From Burkholderiales bacterium (GTDB taxonomy: Bacteria > Pseudomonadota > Gammaproteobacteria > Burkholderiales > Burkholderiaceae_C), in the NCBI GenBank assembly GCA_003963115.1, contig RXJQ01000009.1:101724-165723 (forward strand): a stretch of DNA of 64,000 nt. Direction: 5' to 3'. Of the stretch, positions 27,249 through 35,420 are shown piece by piece (the first letter of the stretch is position 1; every line of letters starts with the position of its first letter). The notes beneath the pieces were generated by a model. It was not told where the DNA came from. It saw only the letters and a program-made list of their open reading frames with translations, and ran no database searches. The translations under genes were made by a program, and so were the position numbers.

Positions 27249-28499
27249 CAGCACCTCCAGCCAGTGCTTGACCGGCGTGTTGGTGCCGGCCTGCAGGTGC
27301 ACGATACAGCCGATATTGGCACTGGCGATCAACTGAGGCTCGGTGGCCTGCAAGGCCTTGAGCTTGAGGTCGCGCAACTGCTTGGACAACTCAGGCTGCA
27401 AGACGCTGTAGGCCCCACCGGCACCGCAGCACTGGTGGCTGTCTTGCATGGCCAGCTTGACCTCGAAGCCCAGCTCGCGCAGACCTGATTCGATCGGGCC
27501 CGGCTTGGCCGCGCTGCTGAGCTTTTGCGCATGGCTGAGGCTGCATGGGGGGTGGAAGGTCACCGCCCCCAGGCCCGTCTGCACCTTCTTGGCCAGCTTG
27601 CGCTTGAGCTGGGGCATCCAGCCGGCCAGCATCTCGCCCGGGTCACGCGCCATCGCCGCCACACGACTGGCCTTGTCGGCATAGGCCGGGTCGTCGGCCA
27701 GCAAGCTGCCGTAGTCTTTGACCCAGGCCCCACAACCCGAAGCATTGATCAGCAAGGCCTCCACGGGCGTGGGTGATTCGATGTAAGGCCACCAGGCGTC
27801 GATGTTGCGCCGTGCGCGGTCCTTGGCGCCCTCCAGGTCCCCCAGATGCCCTTGCACCGCACCACAGCAGGTCGATGAAGACGCCACAACCGCGCGGATA
27901 CCGATGGCATCCAGCACGCGGGCCGTGGACGCATCGATGTGCGGGCGCAGGCCCGGCTGCACGCAGCCCTTGAGCAGCAGCATGCGCCTTGCATGCAGGC
28001 TCTTGCGCGGGTCGGGCCAGGCCGGTGCGGCCATGGGGGGCCTCGCAGGCACATGCTCGCGCAAGGCCGCTGGCAACAAGGGCCGCACGGCCTGCCCCAG
28101 CTTCAAGGCAGGCGCAAACCAAGGTGAAGGCATCAAGGTCATCAACCCCTTGCGCAGCAGGCGCTCACGCCAGGGACGCTCGACCTGGGCATCCACCACG
28201 GGCTGACCCACCGCCAGCAGCTCGTGGTACTGCACACCCGATGGGCAGGTGCTTTCGCAATGACGGCAACCGATGCAGTGGTCCAGATGCGTCTGCGTGG
28301 TCCGTGTGGGGGCTTGCCCTTCGAACACCTGCTTCATCAGGTAGATGCGGCCACGCGGCCCATCGAGCTCATTGCCGGTGACCCGGTAGGTCGGGCAGGT
28401 TGCATTGCAAAAGCCGCAATGCACGCATTGCCGCAGCACCTCCTGGGCCTTGCGGCCTTCGGGTGTGGATTGGTGTTCGGGTGCGAGCTGAGTCTGCAT
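27228..28499 (-). CDS. glcF: Glycolate oxidase iron-sulfur subunit
   Basis: GlcF carries electrons from the flavin subunits of glycolate dehydrogenase to the respiratory chain. The 423 residues begin with two [4Fe-4S] motifs, CVHCGFCNATCP and CIGCRHCESTCP, and end with two CCG domains (STCCGAVQG, HQCCGAGGAYS). It follows glcE by 6 bp. glcD, the catalytic flavoprotein, is not in the window as read and must be elsewhere, because the gene upstream of glcE is divergent. Confidence 0.95.
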   Translation of the reverse strand: MQTQLAPEHQSTPEGRKAQEVLRQCVHCGFCNATCPTYRVTGNELDGPRGRIYLMKQVFEGQAPTRTTQTHLDHCIGCRHCESTCPSGVQYHELLAVGQPVVDAQVERPWRERLLRKGLMTLMPSPWFAPALKLGQAVRPLLPAALREHVPARPPMAAPAWPDPRKSLHARRMLLLKGCVQPGLRPHIDASTARVLDAIGIRAVVASSSTCCGAVQGHLGDLEGAKDRARRNIDAWWPYIESPTPVEALLINASGCGAWVKDYGSLLADDPAYADKASRVAAMARDPGEMLAGWMPQLKRKLAKKVQTGLGAVTFHPPCSLSHAQKLSSAAKPGPIESGLRELGFEVKLAMQDSHQCCGAGGAYSVLQPELSKQLRDLKLKALQATEPQLIASANIGCIVHLQAGTNTPVKHWLEVLDEALSR

Positions 28500-28505
28500 G
28501 ATCGA

Positions 28506-29684
28506 TCAGGTAGAACGACGGGGCCACAGGCGACCGGTGTCGAACACACCTTGTGGGTCGAAGGCTTTTTGCACCTGCGCATGCAGGCGTTGCTGAACGG
28601 GTGACCAGGCACCCGGTGCCACCAGGGTTGTGGCTTGTGTGGTGACAAAGGCCTGGGCATGCCCACCGGCCTTGCCCACGGCCTCGTGAATGGCCGCAGC
28701 CGGCGCGGGCGTGCACACCCAGCGCAAGCCACCCCACCACTCTGCCAGCATCTCGCCGTGCAGGCCCAGCGGCGCCGTGGTGGGCGGCACGGCAATGCGC
28801 CAGAGGGTCACGCCATGCTGGCCCGCTTGTGCCACGGCCTGGCGGGCCCGCGCAAAGAATTCATCGCTTTGGTCACGCACGCCTTGCCAGAAGCCTTCGG
28901 CCACAGGCGGAGCCAGCAGTTCGCCATGGCGTTCGCGGTACATGCCTTGCACCGCGCTGGCCACGGCCGCACGCGCGCCACGCAGGCGCACCAGCAAGGT
29001 GCCGTCCCACCAAGCCGAGGCATCGATGGGCAAAGGCTGCGCTGCCCACTTGTTGATCTGTGCCAGCGCCTCCGCCTCGTCCGCCTCGAAGCGCATCGTG
29101 GCCGACACCATGGGCTGGGGCATGACCTTGAGCGTCACGTCCACGATCACGCCCAGGGTGCCCATGGAGCCAGCCATCAGGCGGGAGAGGTCGAAGCCGG
29201 CCACATTCTTCATCACCGCGCCGCCAAAGCGCAGCAACTCGCCACGGCCCGTGAGCACGGTACAGCCCAGCACGTGGTCCCGCACCGCGCCGCGCGACAC
29301 GCGCCCCGGCCCGCTGATGCCGCTGGCCACCACACCGCCGATGGTGGACTCGCTGCTCTGGGTGGCCACGAAGGCATAGCGTGGCGGCTCGAAGGCCAGA
29401 TGCTGCCCTTTGCCTTCGAGGACGGCCTCCACCTCATGCAGGGGCGTGCCGGCCCGCACCCGCATGACCAGCTCACTGGGCTCGTAAGATTCGATGCCCT
29501 GCCAGAGCCGGGTGTCCAGCAGCTCTCCGCGTGAGGTGTCGCCCAGATGGTCCTTGCTGCCCCCGCCACGCACGCGCAGGCTCACGCCCCGCTGTGCCGC
29601 GTCCTGGATCTGCTGGGCCCATTGCGCCAGTGGGCCGGCCGCCGACAGCTGTTCGGCTTGCGCGTTCGCGTCTTGTTCCGCCAT
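28506..29684 (-). CDS. glcE: Glycolate oxidase FAD-binding subunit
   Basis: GlcE is the second FAD subunit of glycolate dehydrogenase. The protein of about 392 residues has the FAD-binding-4 fold, with RVRGGGSKDHLG, VATQSSESTIGGVVASGISGP and KNVAGFDLSRLMAGSMGTLG, all typical of GlcE. I chose MAEQDANAQ; another ATG five codons upstream is possible and neither has a clear ribosome site. First gene of glcE-glcF, divergent from the amidase gene with an 83-bp gap. Confidence 0.94.
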   Translation of the reverse strand: MAEQDANAQAEQLSAAGPLAQWAQQIQDAAQRGVSLRVRGGGSKDHLGDTSRGELLDTRLWQGIESYEPSELVMRVRAGTPLHEVEAVLEGKGQHLAFEPPRYAFVATQSSESTIGGVVASGISGPGRVSRGAVRDHVLGCTVLTGRGELLRFGGAVMKNVAGFDLSRLMAGSMGTLGVIVDVTLKVMPQPMVSATMRFEADEAEALAQINKWAAQPLPIDASAWWDGTLLVRLRGARAAVASAVQGMYRERHGELLAPPVAEGFWQGVRDQSDEFFARARQAVAQAGQHGVTLWRIAVPPTTAPLGLHGEMLAEWWGGLRWVCTPAPAAAIHEAVGKAGGHAQAFVTTQATTLVAPGAWSPVQQRLHAQVQKAFDPQGVFDTGRLWPRRST

Positions 29685-29767
29685 GATGGCGGCAAGCATA
29701 AGGCAAGGTGTGGTCTCCCGCGCACCGCCCCCTTACAGTCCCTAGGCCCCCTCACCGACTGCCGTCC

Positions 29768-30613
29768 ATGAAAGTTGCAGCATTGCAAATGGTGTCCACC
29801 CCCCGCGTGGACGAGAACCTGGCCCAGGCCCGCGATCTCATTGCCCAGGCCGCCCGGGCCGGCGCCGAGTTGGTGGCCCTGCCCGAGTACTTCTGCCTCA
29901 TGGGCTTGCACGACAGGGACAAACTGGCCATCTCCGAGCCGCTGGCCGATGCGCTGTCGCCCGGGCGCTCGCTCAACCCCATGCAGCACATGCTGGCCGA
30001 GGCCGCGCGTGAACACGGCGTGTGGCTCATCGGCGGCACACTGCCCATCCGCAGCCACGAGGCCGAGCGCGTCTTCAACACCGTGCTGGTGTTCAACCCC
30101 AGGGGCGAGCGTGTCGCCCGCTACGACAAGATCCACCTCTTTTGCTTTGACGATGGCCAGCGCCGCTACGACGAGGCCGCCTCGCTCACCCCTGGACGCC
30201 TGCCCGTGTCATTCGAGATGCGCGACGAGGCCGGCGAGAACTGGCACATCGGCCTGAGCGTGTGCTACGACCTGCGCTTTCCCGAGCTGTTTCGCGCCAT
30301 GGGCGCCAGCAAAGCGCTGGACCTGATCGTCCTACCCGCCGCCTTCACCGACACCACCGGCAAGGCCCACTGGGAGCTGCTGCTGCGCGCCCGTGCCGTC
30401 GAGAACCTCTGCCATGTGCTGGCCCCGGCCCAAGGTGGCCTGCATGAAAACGGCCGGCGCACATTCGGGCATTCGATGGCGATCGAACCATGGGGGGGCG
30501 TGCTGGCGGTACAGCCTGAAGGACCAGGCGTGGTGCTGGCCGAGCTGAGCAAGGCCAATCAGGCCAAGGTGCGCATGCAGTTGCCCGCCTTGACGCACCG
30601 CGTGCTGACCTAG
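29768..30613 (+). CDS. Carbon-nitrogen hydrolase, Nit1/deaminated glutathione amidase-like
   Basis: A 281-residue nitrilase-superfamily enzyme with the catalytic triad visible: Glu in LPEYFCL, Lys in YDKIHLF and Cys in SVCYDLRFPELF. The pattern is that of the Nit1/YbeM branch, which hydrolyses deaminated glutathione as a repair reaction, but other amides are possible. ATG 29,768 gives the canonical MKVAALQMVS start. It stands alone and converges on a small conserved gene. Confidence 0.9.
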   Translation: MKVAALQMVSTPRVDENLAQARDLIAQAARAGAELVALPEYFCLMGLHDRDKLAISEPLADALSPGRSLNPMQHMLAEAAREHGVWLIGGTLPIRSHEAERVFNTVLVFNPRGERVARYDKIHLFCFDDGQRRYDEAASLTPGRLPVSFEMRDEAGENWHIGLSVCYDLRFPELFRAMGASKALDLIVLPAAFTDTTGKAHWELLLRARAVENLCHVLAPAQGGLHENGRRTFGHSMAIEPWGGVLAVQPEGPGVVLAELSKANQAKVRMQLPALTHRVLT

Positions 30614-30646
30614 TCCCTATCTATTGCGTATTGAGCAAAGGCGCCG

Positions 30647-31018
30647 TCATTCCGGCAACTCGGACCACTCCGCGATCACCGTGTTGGACTCCATCCCACG
30701 CATGCCGCCGGGGTTGTAAAGGTCCAGCGCATGGGTCTGGCGGCCTTCACGGAAGTGCTTGCGATCGAAGAGCTTGAGCTGGGCTTCCATCGGCAGGTCG
30801 GTGATGCACAACACATTGCGGCGAATGAGCGCGTCGATCACGTCTTCCAGCACGCGCAGGAAGCTGGCGTCCAGCGTGGCGAACTGCTGATACTCCGAAT
30901 CCACGCCCATGAACAGCCGCACCTCGGGGTGATCCTCGGGCAGGGTTTGCGCCCCGACCACTGGATCACGGTGCAGACTGCTGATCTGGCCGGTGGCGTC
31001 GCGCAATACGTAGAACAT
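30647..31018 (-). CDS. Conserved small protein, 'tryptophan synthase subunit beta-like' family
   Basis: A 123-residue protein starting MFYVLRDATGQ after a CGAGGT ribosome site. It contains the block LDASFLRVLEDVIDALIRRNVLCITDLPMEAQ (in parts), which I recognise from proteobacterial proteins annotated as tryptophan synthase beta-like, a name with no enzymatic basis. It is soluble, without signal peptide or metal motif. The role is unknown. It is monocistronic and has its own 240-bp upstream gap. Confidence 0.75.
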   Translation of the reverse strand: MFYVLRDATGQISSLHRDPVVGAQTLPEDHPEVRLFMGVDSEYQQFATLDASFLRVLEDVIDALIRRNVLCITDLPMEAQLKLFDRKHFREGRQTHALDLYNPGGMRGMESNTVIAEWSELPE

Positions 31019-31128
31019 GGTGACCTCGTCGACGAGCTGGAAGCTGATGTCGGATATATCGACCTGCGTCACGCATTCTTGAGTACAGCGCACGGTTCAG
31101 GGCGCAATGCCCCTGTTTTGCGCAAGGC

Positions 31129-31156
31129 AAAAAAAGCCGCCGGACGAACCGGCGGC
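31129..31156 (-). terminator. Intrinsic terminator after the di-haem cytochrome gene
   Basis: A perfect 8-bp GC stem (31,149-31,156 with 31,136-31,143) with a 5-base loop is followed on the minus strand by seven U. It lies about 105 bp beyond the cytochrome stop and upstream of the next minus-strand gene. Confidence 0.85.
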
Positions 31157-31260
31157 AATGAAGAGACGCCATCACACCAACAAATCCGGCGTCACAGGAG
31201 AGAGCAGACCACGCTGGATGTGTTGCAAGAGCCAGGCCAGGCCCTTGCCGGACTTGTCTC

Positions 31261-33600
31261 TCACAGTGTCAGCAGGTACTGCACCAGATTGGCCACGTCG
31301 GTGCTCGATTTGGCACACCAAGGGTGCGGGGCAGCCGGCAGGCCGATCGGGCCCGGGGCGCCCATCTCGGGGCCGAACTCCTTGCGCAGCTTCTGGTAGT
31401 CCCAGTAGTAGTTGTTGGCGTCGAAGCTTGGCACGGTGAAGTACTTGTGCCGCTCAACGAACAGGTTGCGCGCCGGCGAGGTGGTGTCGAAGATATTGGC
31501 CTGCTTGGCCTTGGGCACGCGGAACACATCGCCCTTGCGGTTCAGATCAGGCGCGGGCGTCGGTTGATCGGCCGTGCCCGGCGCAGGCCGAACGGGTGCA
31601 TGCAGGGTGTAGTACTGGTTGTACAGCGCTGTGCCTTCCGTGCAGCGATCGGGGTTGACCAGGTCTTCGAGGTTGCGCACGTGGCCATCGCTGAGCAGGC
31701 CGCGCGAGCTCACCCAATACAGGTTGCGCAGATAGGTGGCGCGGATCGACTGGCGCTTGATCTGGAAGTCCGTCGGCGCAAAGAAGCGGCCGACCTGGTT
31801 GAGCGGGATCATGCGCTCGTTGGTGTTGGCGCCCACCTTGTCCGCGTGGCAGCTGGCGCAGTTCTGATCGAAGCTCAGCTTGCCCAAGGCTACGGCGCCC
31901 GTCACACCGGCATAGCTTTTCCAGCCGCTTTGCACGAAGCTGCCTTCGCTGGTGCTCGCGCTGCCGGTCTGTGCAAGCTTGCCGCTGGACTTGAGCCAGC
32001 GGTAGAGGCCCACATTGCGCAGATCGTCATCGTTCTCGTCGAGCGTCGACATATAGGCCGTCAAGGCCTTGAGCGATGTGGCATCCATCGAGCCCATCGC
32101 CCCATCGGGCTCCTGGGCATGGATGTAGGAGCCCTCGAAGCCCACGTACGACTCGGTGTGCGACAAGGCACGCCGGATCGGCAGGTGGAAGGTCACGTTC
32201 GGGATGGCGATCGGCGAGAACAGGTAGTCGTTGTCGTACAGCGTGCCTTCGCCGGCCGTGCGGGTGATGGTGGCTTCGGCCGCGCCAGCTGGCATGTGGT
32301 AGATCAGCGCGGTCTTGTCCACCGTCTTGGTGCCCGGCATCCAGCTGGGGCCCGGCTCGCTGCCCACGATGTAGGAGAAGGTCGCTGTGGTCTGGCCGGT
32401 CTTGTCGCCCAGCACCGCCCACTTCATGCTCCAACCCGGGTTGGGCAGACCAGGAAAGACCTTGGCCACCGTGCTGCTGCCCTTGCTGTAGCTGATGCGG
32501 TAGCCGTGGCAAGACGCACAGTTGAAACCTGCCCAGGCGCCCTTGCCCAGCAAGGGGTGGTTGGACTCGGCCTTGCGGTAGCCCACCCAGCCGGTCGAGC
32601 TGGTGTTGCCTTCGGTCAGTTGAGGGCCGATGGCCAGCAGGCCCGGCGTCGGGTTGAGCTGCGGATAGGGCTTGAAGTAGACGTCCAGATAGGCCTCGGA
32701 CGGGACCTCGCTGCTGACGACCTTGTAGGCACCGAACAGGGCTTGCGGATCCGCCGCCAGGCGTGTGTAGGGGTCGGTGGTCTTGTAGCTGAGGATCTTG
32801 TCCCAGTCCAGGTTCTTGAACTTGTGGCTCAGGCCCAGGTTGTAGTCGTAAGACCAGAACATCTGGCGGCCCAGCGTCACCATGGCGACAAAGCTGGGGT
32901 TGCTCACGCTCACATCGATCGGCGTGATGGCCTTGCTGTCTTCCGACAAGGTCGACACCACATCGCAATTCGGGTTGGCGGGCGCAGGCACACGGTAGAC
33001 CTGCGCGTCGATCACGTTGTGCGGCCCGCTGTGGATCAGCGAGTTGAGGTAGCCCGTGCGCTTTTGCACCTGCAGCTTCAAGGGCCCTTTGCTCGCATGC
33101 GGCGGCACACGGAACTGCACCTGCGTGTCGGACCAGGCCAGCACATCCTTGGGCCAGCTGCTGCGCAGCACGCCGGTTTCGTAGTTGGCCGTCGAGATGA
33201 GGTCAAGCTTCTGCTCATACATCACCAGATCGGTCTCCAGCACGCGGGCATTGCCGATCATGATCTTGCTGAAGTCGATGTCGGGGCCCTGACCAAAGCC
33301 GCTGCCCCTGAGCGTAACCGTGTCGCCGGGCCTGAGCACGGGTGTGGGGTTGCTGGCGCCTGCCGTCCACACCAATGCGCCATTGACCAGCACCTGCGAG
33401 ACCACGGGCGTGCCGAAGTTCTGGGCCGATGCGGCGCGCTGCATCTCGCGTGTGGCATTGAAGCTGCACACGCTTTCCTGATCAGGAAAGGCCGGGGCCG
33501 CCTGGGCAGACACCCATTGCACAGCCAAGGCCACCGCGCCCATCACGGGCACCCATGCCGGCCTGGATGCGGCCGGCCATGAACTCATCTGTCTGGACAT
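31261..33600 (-). CDS. Large secreted di-haem c-type cytochrome with IPT/TIG-like N-terminus
   Basis: A 779-residue exported protein: signal peptide ending near AQAAP, then an IPT/TIG-like segment (about 65-130: PGDTVTLRGSGFGQGP), a long unassigned middle, and two haem c sites, CASCH at 361-365 and 581-585. The second is followed by RATYLRNLYWVSSRGLLSDGHVRNLEDLV, resembling the distal part of di-haem peroxidase/MauG-like cytochromes. Rubber oxygenase (RoxA) was considered because of size and two haems, but I see no specific support. The ATG has an excellent GAGGAG site. The Crp/Fnr genes and shared upstream element suggest induced expression. Function unknown. Confidence 0.8.
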   Translation of the reverse strand: MSRQMSSWPAASRPAWVPVMGAVALAVQWVSAQAAPAFPDQESVCSFNATREMQRAASAQNFGTPVVSQVLVNGALVWTAGASNPTPVLRPGDTVTLRGSGFGQGPDIDFSKIMIGNARVLETDLVMYEQKLDLISTANYETGVLRSSWPKDVLAWSDTQVQFRVPPHASKGPLKLQVQKRTGYLNSLIHSGPHNVIDAQVYRVPAPANPNCDVVSTLSEDSKAITPIDVSVSNPSFVAMVTLGRQMFWSYDYNLGLSHKFKNLDWDKILSYKTTDPYTRLAADPQALFGAYKVVSSEVPSEAYLDVYFKPYPQLNPTPGLLAIGPQLTEGNTSSTGWVGYRKAESNHPLLGKGAWAGFNCASCHGYRISYSKGSSTVAKVFPGLPNPGWSMKWAVLGDKTGQTTATFSYIVGSEPGPSWMPGTKTVDKTALIYHMPAGAAEATITRTAGEGTLYDNDYLFSPIAIPNVTFHLPIRRALSHTESYVGFEGSYIHAQEPDGAMGSMDATSLKALTAYMSTLDENDDDLRNVGLYRWLKSSGKLAQTGSASTSEGSFVQSGWKSYAGVTGAVALGKLSFDQNCASCHADKVGANTNERMIPLNQVGRFFAPTDFQIKRQSIRATYLRNLYWVSSRGLLSDGHVRNLEDLVNPDRCTEGTALYNQYYTLHAPVRPAPGTADQPTPAPDLNRKGDVFRVPKAKQANIFDTTSPARNLFVERHKYFTVPSFDANNYYWDYQKLRKEFGPEMGAPGPIGLPAAPHPWCAKSSTDVANLVQYLLTL

Positions 33601-33669
33601 GATCTACTCCTCGAACTTGCTTGCTCCATGAACGATGGCGCCATGGTGGACAAGGCAGGGGGCCGGCCA

Positions 33670-33703
33670 TGTCAGTGCAACGACAAATCAGGGAAAGACC
33701 TCA
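33670..33703 (-). promoter_or_regulatory. Crp/Fnr-like operator upstream of the cytochrome gene
   Basis: TGTCAGTGCAACGACA (33,670-33,685) is a TGTC-N8-GACA inverted repeat with the 16-bp geometry of Crp-family sites. It is joined to a block ending in GGGAAAGACCTCA (to 33,703). The same arrangement, with no gap, occurs upstream of the first Crp/Fnr gene. It lies 70-103 bp before the cytochrome start codon. Confidence 0.6.
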
Positions 33704-33751
33704 GCAAGCCGATGAACACGGGCTTTCAACACGGTCGCTCACCACAGACCT

Positions 33752-34513
33752 TCAAGCGGCACGAGGTGTCATGAAGCCGGCGCGCTCCATCATGGTCAGC
33801 TCCGTCGGCGCCAAGGCCGCGGCCTCGACCAGGGCACGCGTGTCGATCACGTCGATCACGCCATAAGACAGGCGGATGATGCCGCGCTCTTCAAGGGCGC
33901 GCAGCAACTGGTTCACGGTCTGACGGGACAAGGCCACCATCATGCCCAGTTGGGTCTGCTTGATGGTCAGGCGACACCGCCCCACCTCGCCACCGGTGAC
34001 CGCGCAATAGGCCAGCCACACCAGCCTGCGCGCCAAGCGCTCGGCCGGCTGCACGATGGCCAGATCCTCCAGCGCGATGAAGGCCATGCGCACCTTGAAG
34101 GCCATGAGCACGCCGAAGTGGCGCCACCAGCGGGGCTGCTCTTCGAGCATGGCATCGAGCGACGCCAGCGGCACGAAAAGCAAGGTGGTCGCGCCTTCCG
34201 CCACGGCATCGTGCGTGCGCGAGAGGCGGTCGAACAGCGCGATCTCGCCGAACCACATGGGCGGCTCGACCAGGGACAGCATGGCCTCGCGCCCCTCACG
34301 CGTCACACCCGAGATGTGCAGGCTGCCTTCCAGCACCGCATACAAGCCGTCAACGGGCTCGCCGCGAAGGAAGAGGGCTTCGCCATCGCGCAAGGTGTTG
34401 ATGAACCCACGCGCCATCAAGGCCTCGGCAAGGTCTGCCGGCACTTGAGAGAACCAGATGTCGCCGCGCAGCAGATTGCGCTGCGCTGCCGTCAATGTCG
34501 CCATGGCCCTCAT
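33752..34513 (-). CDS. Crp/Fnr family transcriptional regulator (copy 1)
   Basis: A 253-residue regulator: N-terminal cyclic-nucleotide-binding beta-barrel (about 20-135, with the GEIALFD loop), dimer helix, and C-terminal winged helix (LTIKQTQLGMMVALSRQTVNQLLRAL in parts, recognition helix SRQTVNQLL). No N-terminal Cys cluster, so it is not an oxygen-sensing Fe-S Fnr; the ligand is unknown. A Met three codons in is an alternative start. It lies between the cytochrome and its paralogue, with a TGTC-N8-GACA site 26 bp before the start that could be autoregulatory. Confidence 0.92.
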   Translation of the reverse strand: MRAMATLTAAQRNLLRGDIWFSQVPADLAEALMARGFINTLRDGEALFLRGEPVDGLYAVLEGSLHISGVTREGREAMLSLVEPPMWFGEIALFDRLSRTHDAVAEGATTLLFVPLASLDAMLEEQPRWWRHFGVLMAFKVRMAFIALEDLAIVQPAERLARRLVWLAYCAVTGGEVGRCRLTIKQTQLGMMVALSRQTVNQLLRALEERGIIRLSYGVIDVIDTRALVEAAALAPTELTMMERAGFMTPRAA

Positions 34514-34538
34514 GATGCGGATGGCCGCCCCTTGAGCG

Positions 34539-34572
34539 TGTCAGCATCCCGACAATCGAGGGAAAGACCTCA
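34539..34572 (-). promoter_or_regulatory. Crp/Fnr-like operator upstream of Crp/Fnr copy 1
   Basis: TGTCAGCATCCCGACA (34,539-34,554) plus the block ending GGGAAAGACCTCA (to 34,572). It aligns without gaps to the element upstream of the cytochrome: outer palindrome arms and the 14 bases at the far end are identical, while the palindrome centre differs. Confidence 0.6.
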
Positions 34573-34604
34573 AGCGCCCCGCCCAGGCAGCAATCATGCA
34601 GCGC

Positions 34605-35375
34605 TCAGGCAGGGTCGGGCGAGCGCCCTTTGGGCCCCGCACCCTGCAGCTGGCTGAGGATGCGCTTTTCAGTGGACGACACGCTGGCCAGGTCCATCAA
34701 GCGCGCACGGTCCAGCACCTCGATACGGCCATAGGCCACGCGCAGCACGCCCTGGTCCTGCAGGGACTGCAAGACCTGGTTGGTGGTCTGGCGAGACAGC
34801 GAGAGCATCAGGCCCAGCTGTGTCTGGCTGATGGGCACCACGCAAGGCCCCTCATTGGGTGTCAAAGCCGAAGCCTCGACCAGCCACACCAGGCGGCGCG
34901 CCAGGCGGATCTCGGCGGGCAGCAGGGCCAGATCTTCCATGCTGATGAAGGTCAGGCGAAGGCGCAAGGCCATCAGCACGCCCAGCTCGCGCCAGTAATG
35001 CGGCGAGCGTGCCAACAGCGTCAGCAGGTCGGCCTGGGGCACGTGCAGCAGCTTGACGCCCCCTTCGGCCACGGCGTTGTGCGTGCGTGGCAGGCGGTCG
35101 AACAAGGCGATCTCGCCGAACCAGTTGGGCGCATCCACCAGCGAGAGGATGGCCTCCTTGCCGGCCTCGGTCACGCCCGACACGCGCAGCGTGCCTTCGA
35201 GCATGGCGTACAGGCCATCGGGTGCATCGCCACGAAAGAAGAGGTGCTCACCGTGTTGCAGGCGGCGGGGCGTGGCCAGGTTCAGCAGGTCCTGCTCGAA
35301 GTCCTTGGGCACGCTGCCGAACCAGGGATCGGCGCGCAGCAGGGCCAGCACCTGCGGCGTAATCCATTCACGCAT
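34605..35375 (-). CDS. Crp/Fnr family transcriptional regulator (copy 2)
   Basis: A 256-residue paralogue of the next gene; the GEIALFDRL, ARRLVWL and QTQLGLMLSLSRQT stretches match it closely. Domains are a cyclic-nucleotide-binding fold (about 18-135) and a winged helix (about 180-230). No Fe-S cysteines. It starts 45 bp after ccsB and I find no copy of the shared TGTC-N8-GACA element before it, so it may be co-transcribed with the cytochrome-biogenesis genes. The two regulators may divide or compete for the same sites. Confidence 0.92.
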   Translation of the reverse strand: MREWITPQVLALLRADPWFGSVPKDFEQDLLNLATPRRLQHGEHLFFRGDAPDGLYAMLEGTLRVSGVTEAGKEAILSLVDAPNWFGEIALFDRLPRTHNAVAEGGVKLLHVPQADLLTLLARSPHYWRELGVLMALRLRLTFISMEDLALLPAEIRLARRLVWLVEASALTPNEGPCVVPISQTQLGLMLSLSRQTTNQVLQSLQDQGVLRVAYGRIEVLDRARLMDLASVSSTEKRILSQLQGAGPKGRSPDPA

Positions 35376-35420
35376 GCACAGGCCTTTCAGTGAGCCACAT
35401 CAGCAAGACACCAGGCAAGA

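Noticed and set aside
31261..33600. Rubber oxygenase RoxA/LatA
   Set aside because: Size and two haem sites fit loosely, but haem spacing and the IPT-like front differ and I recognise no RoxA-specific motif.
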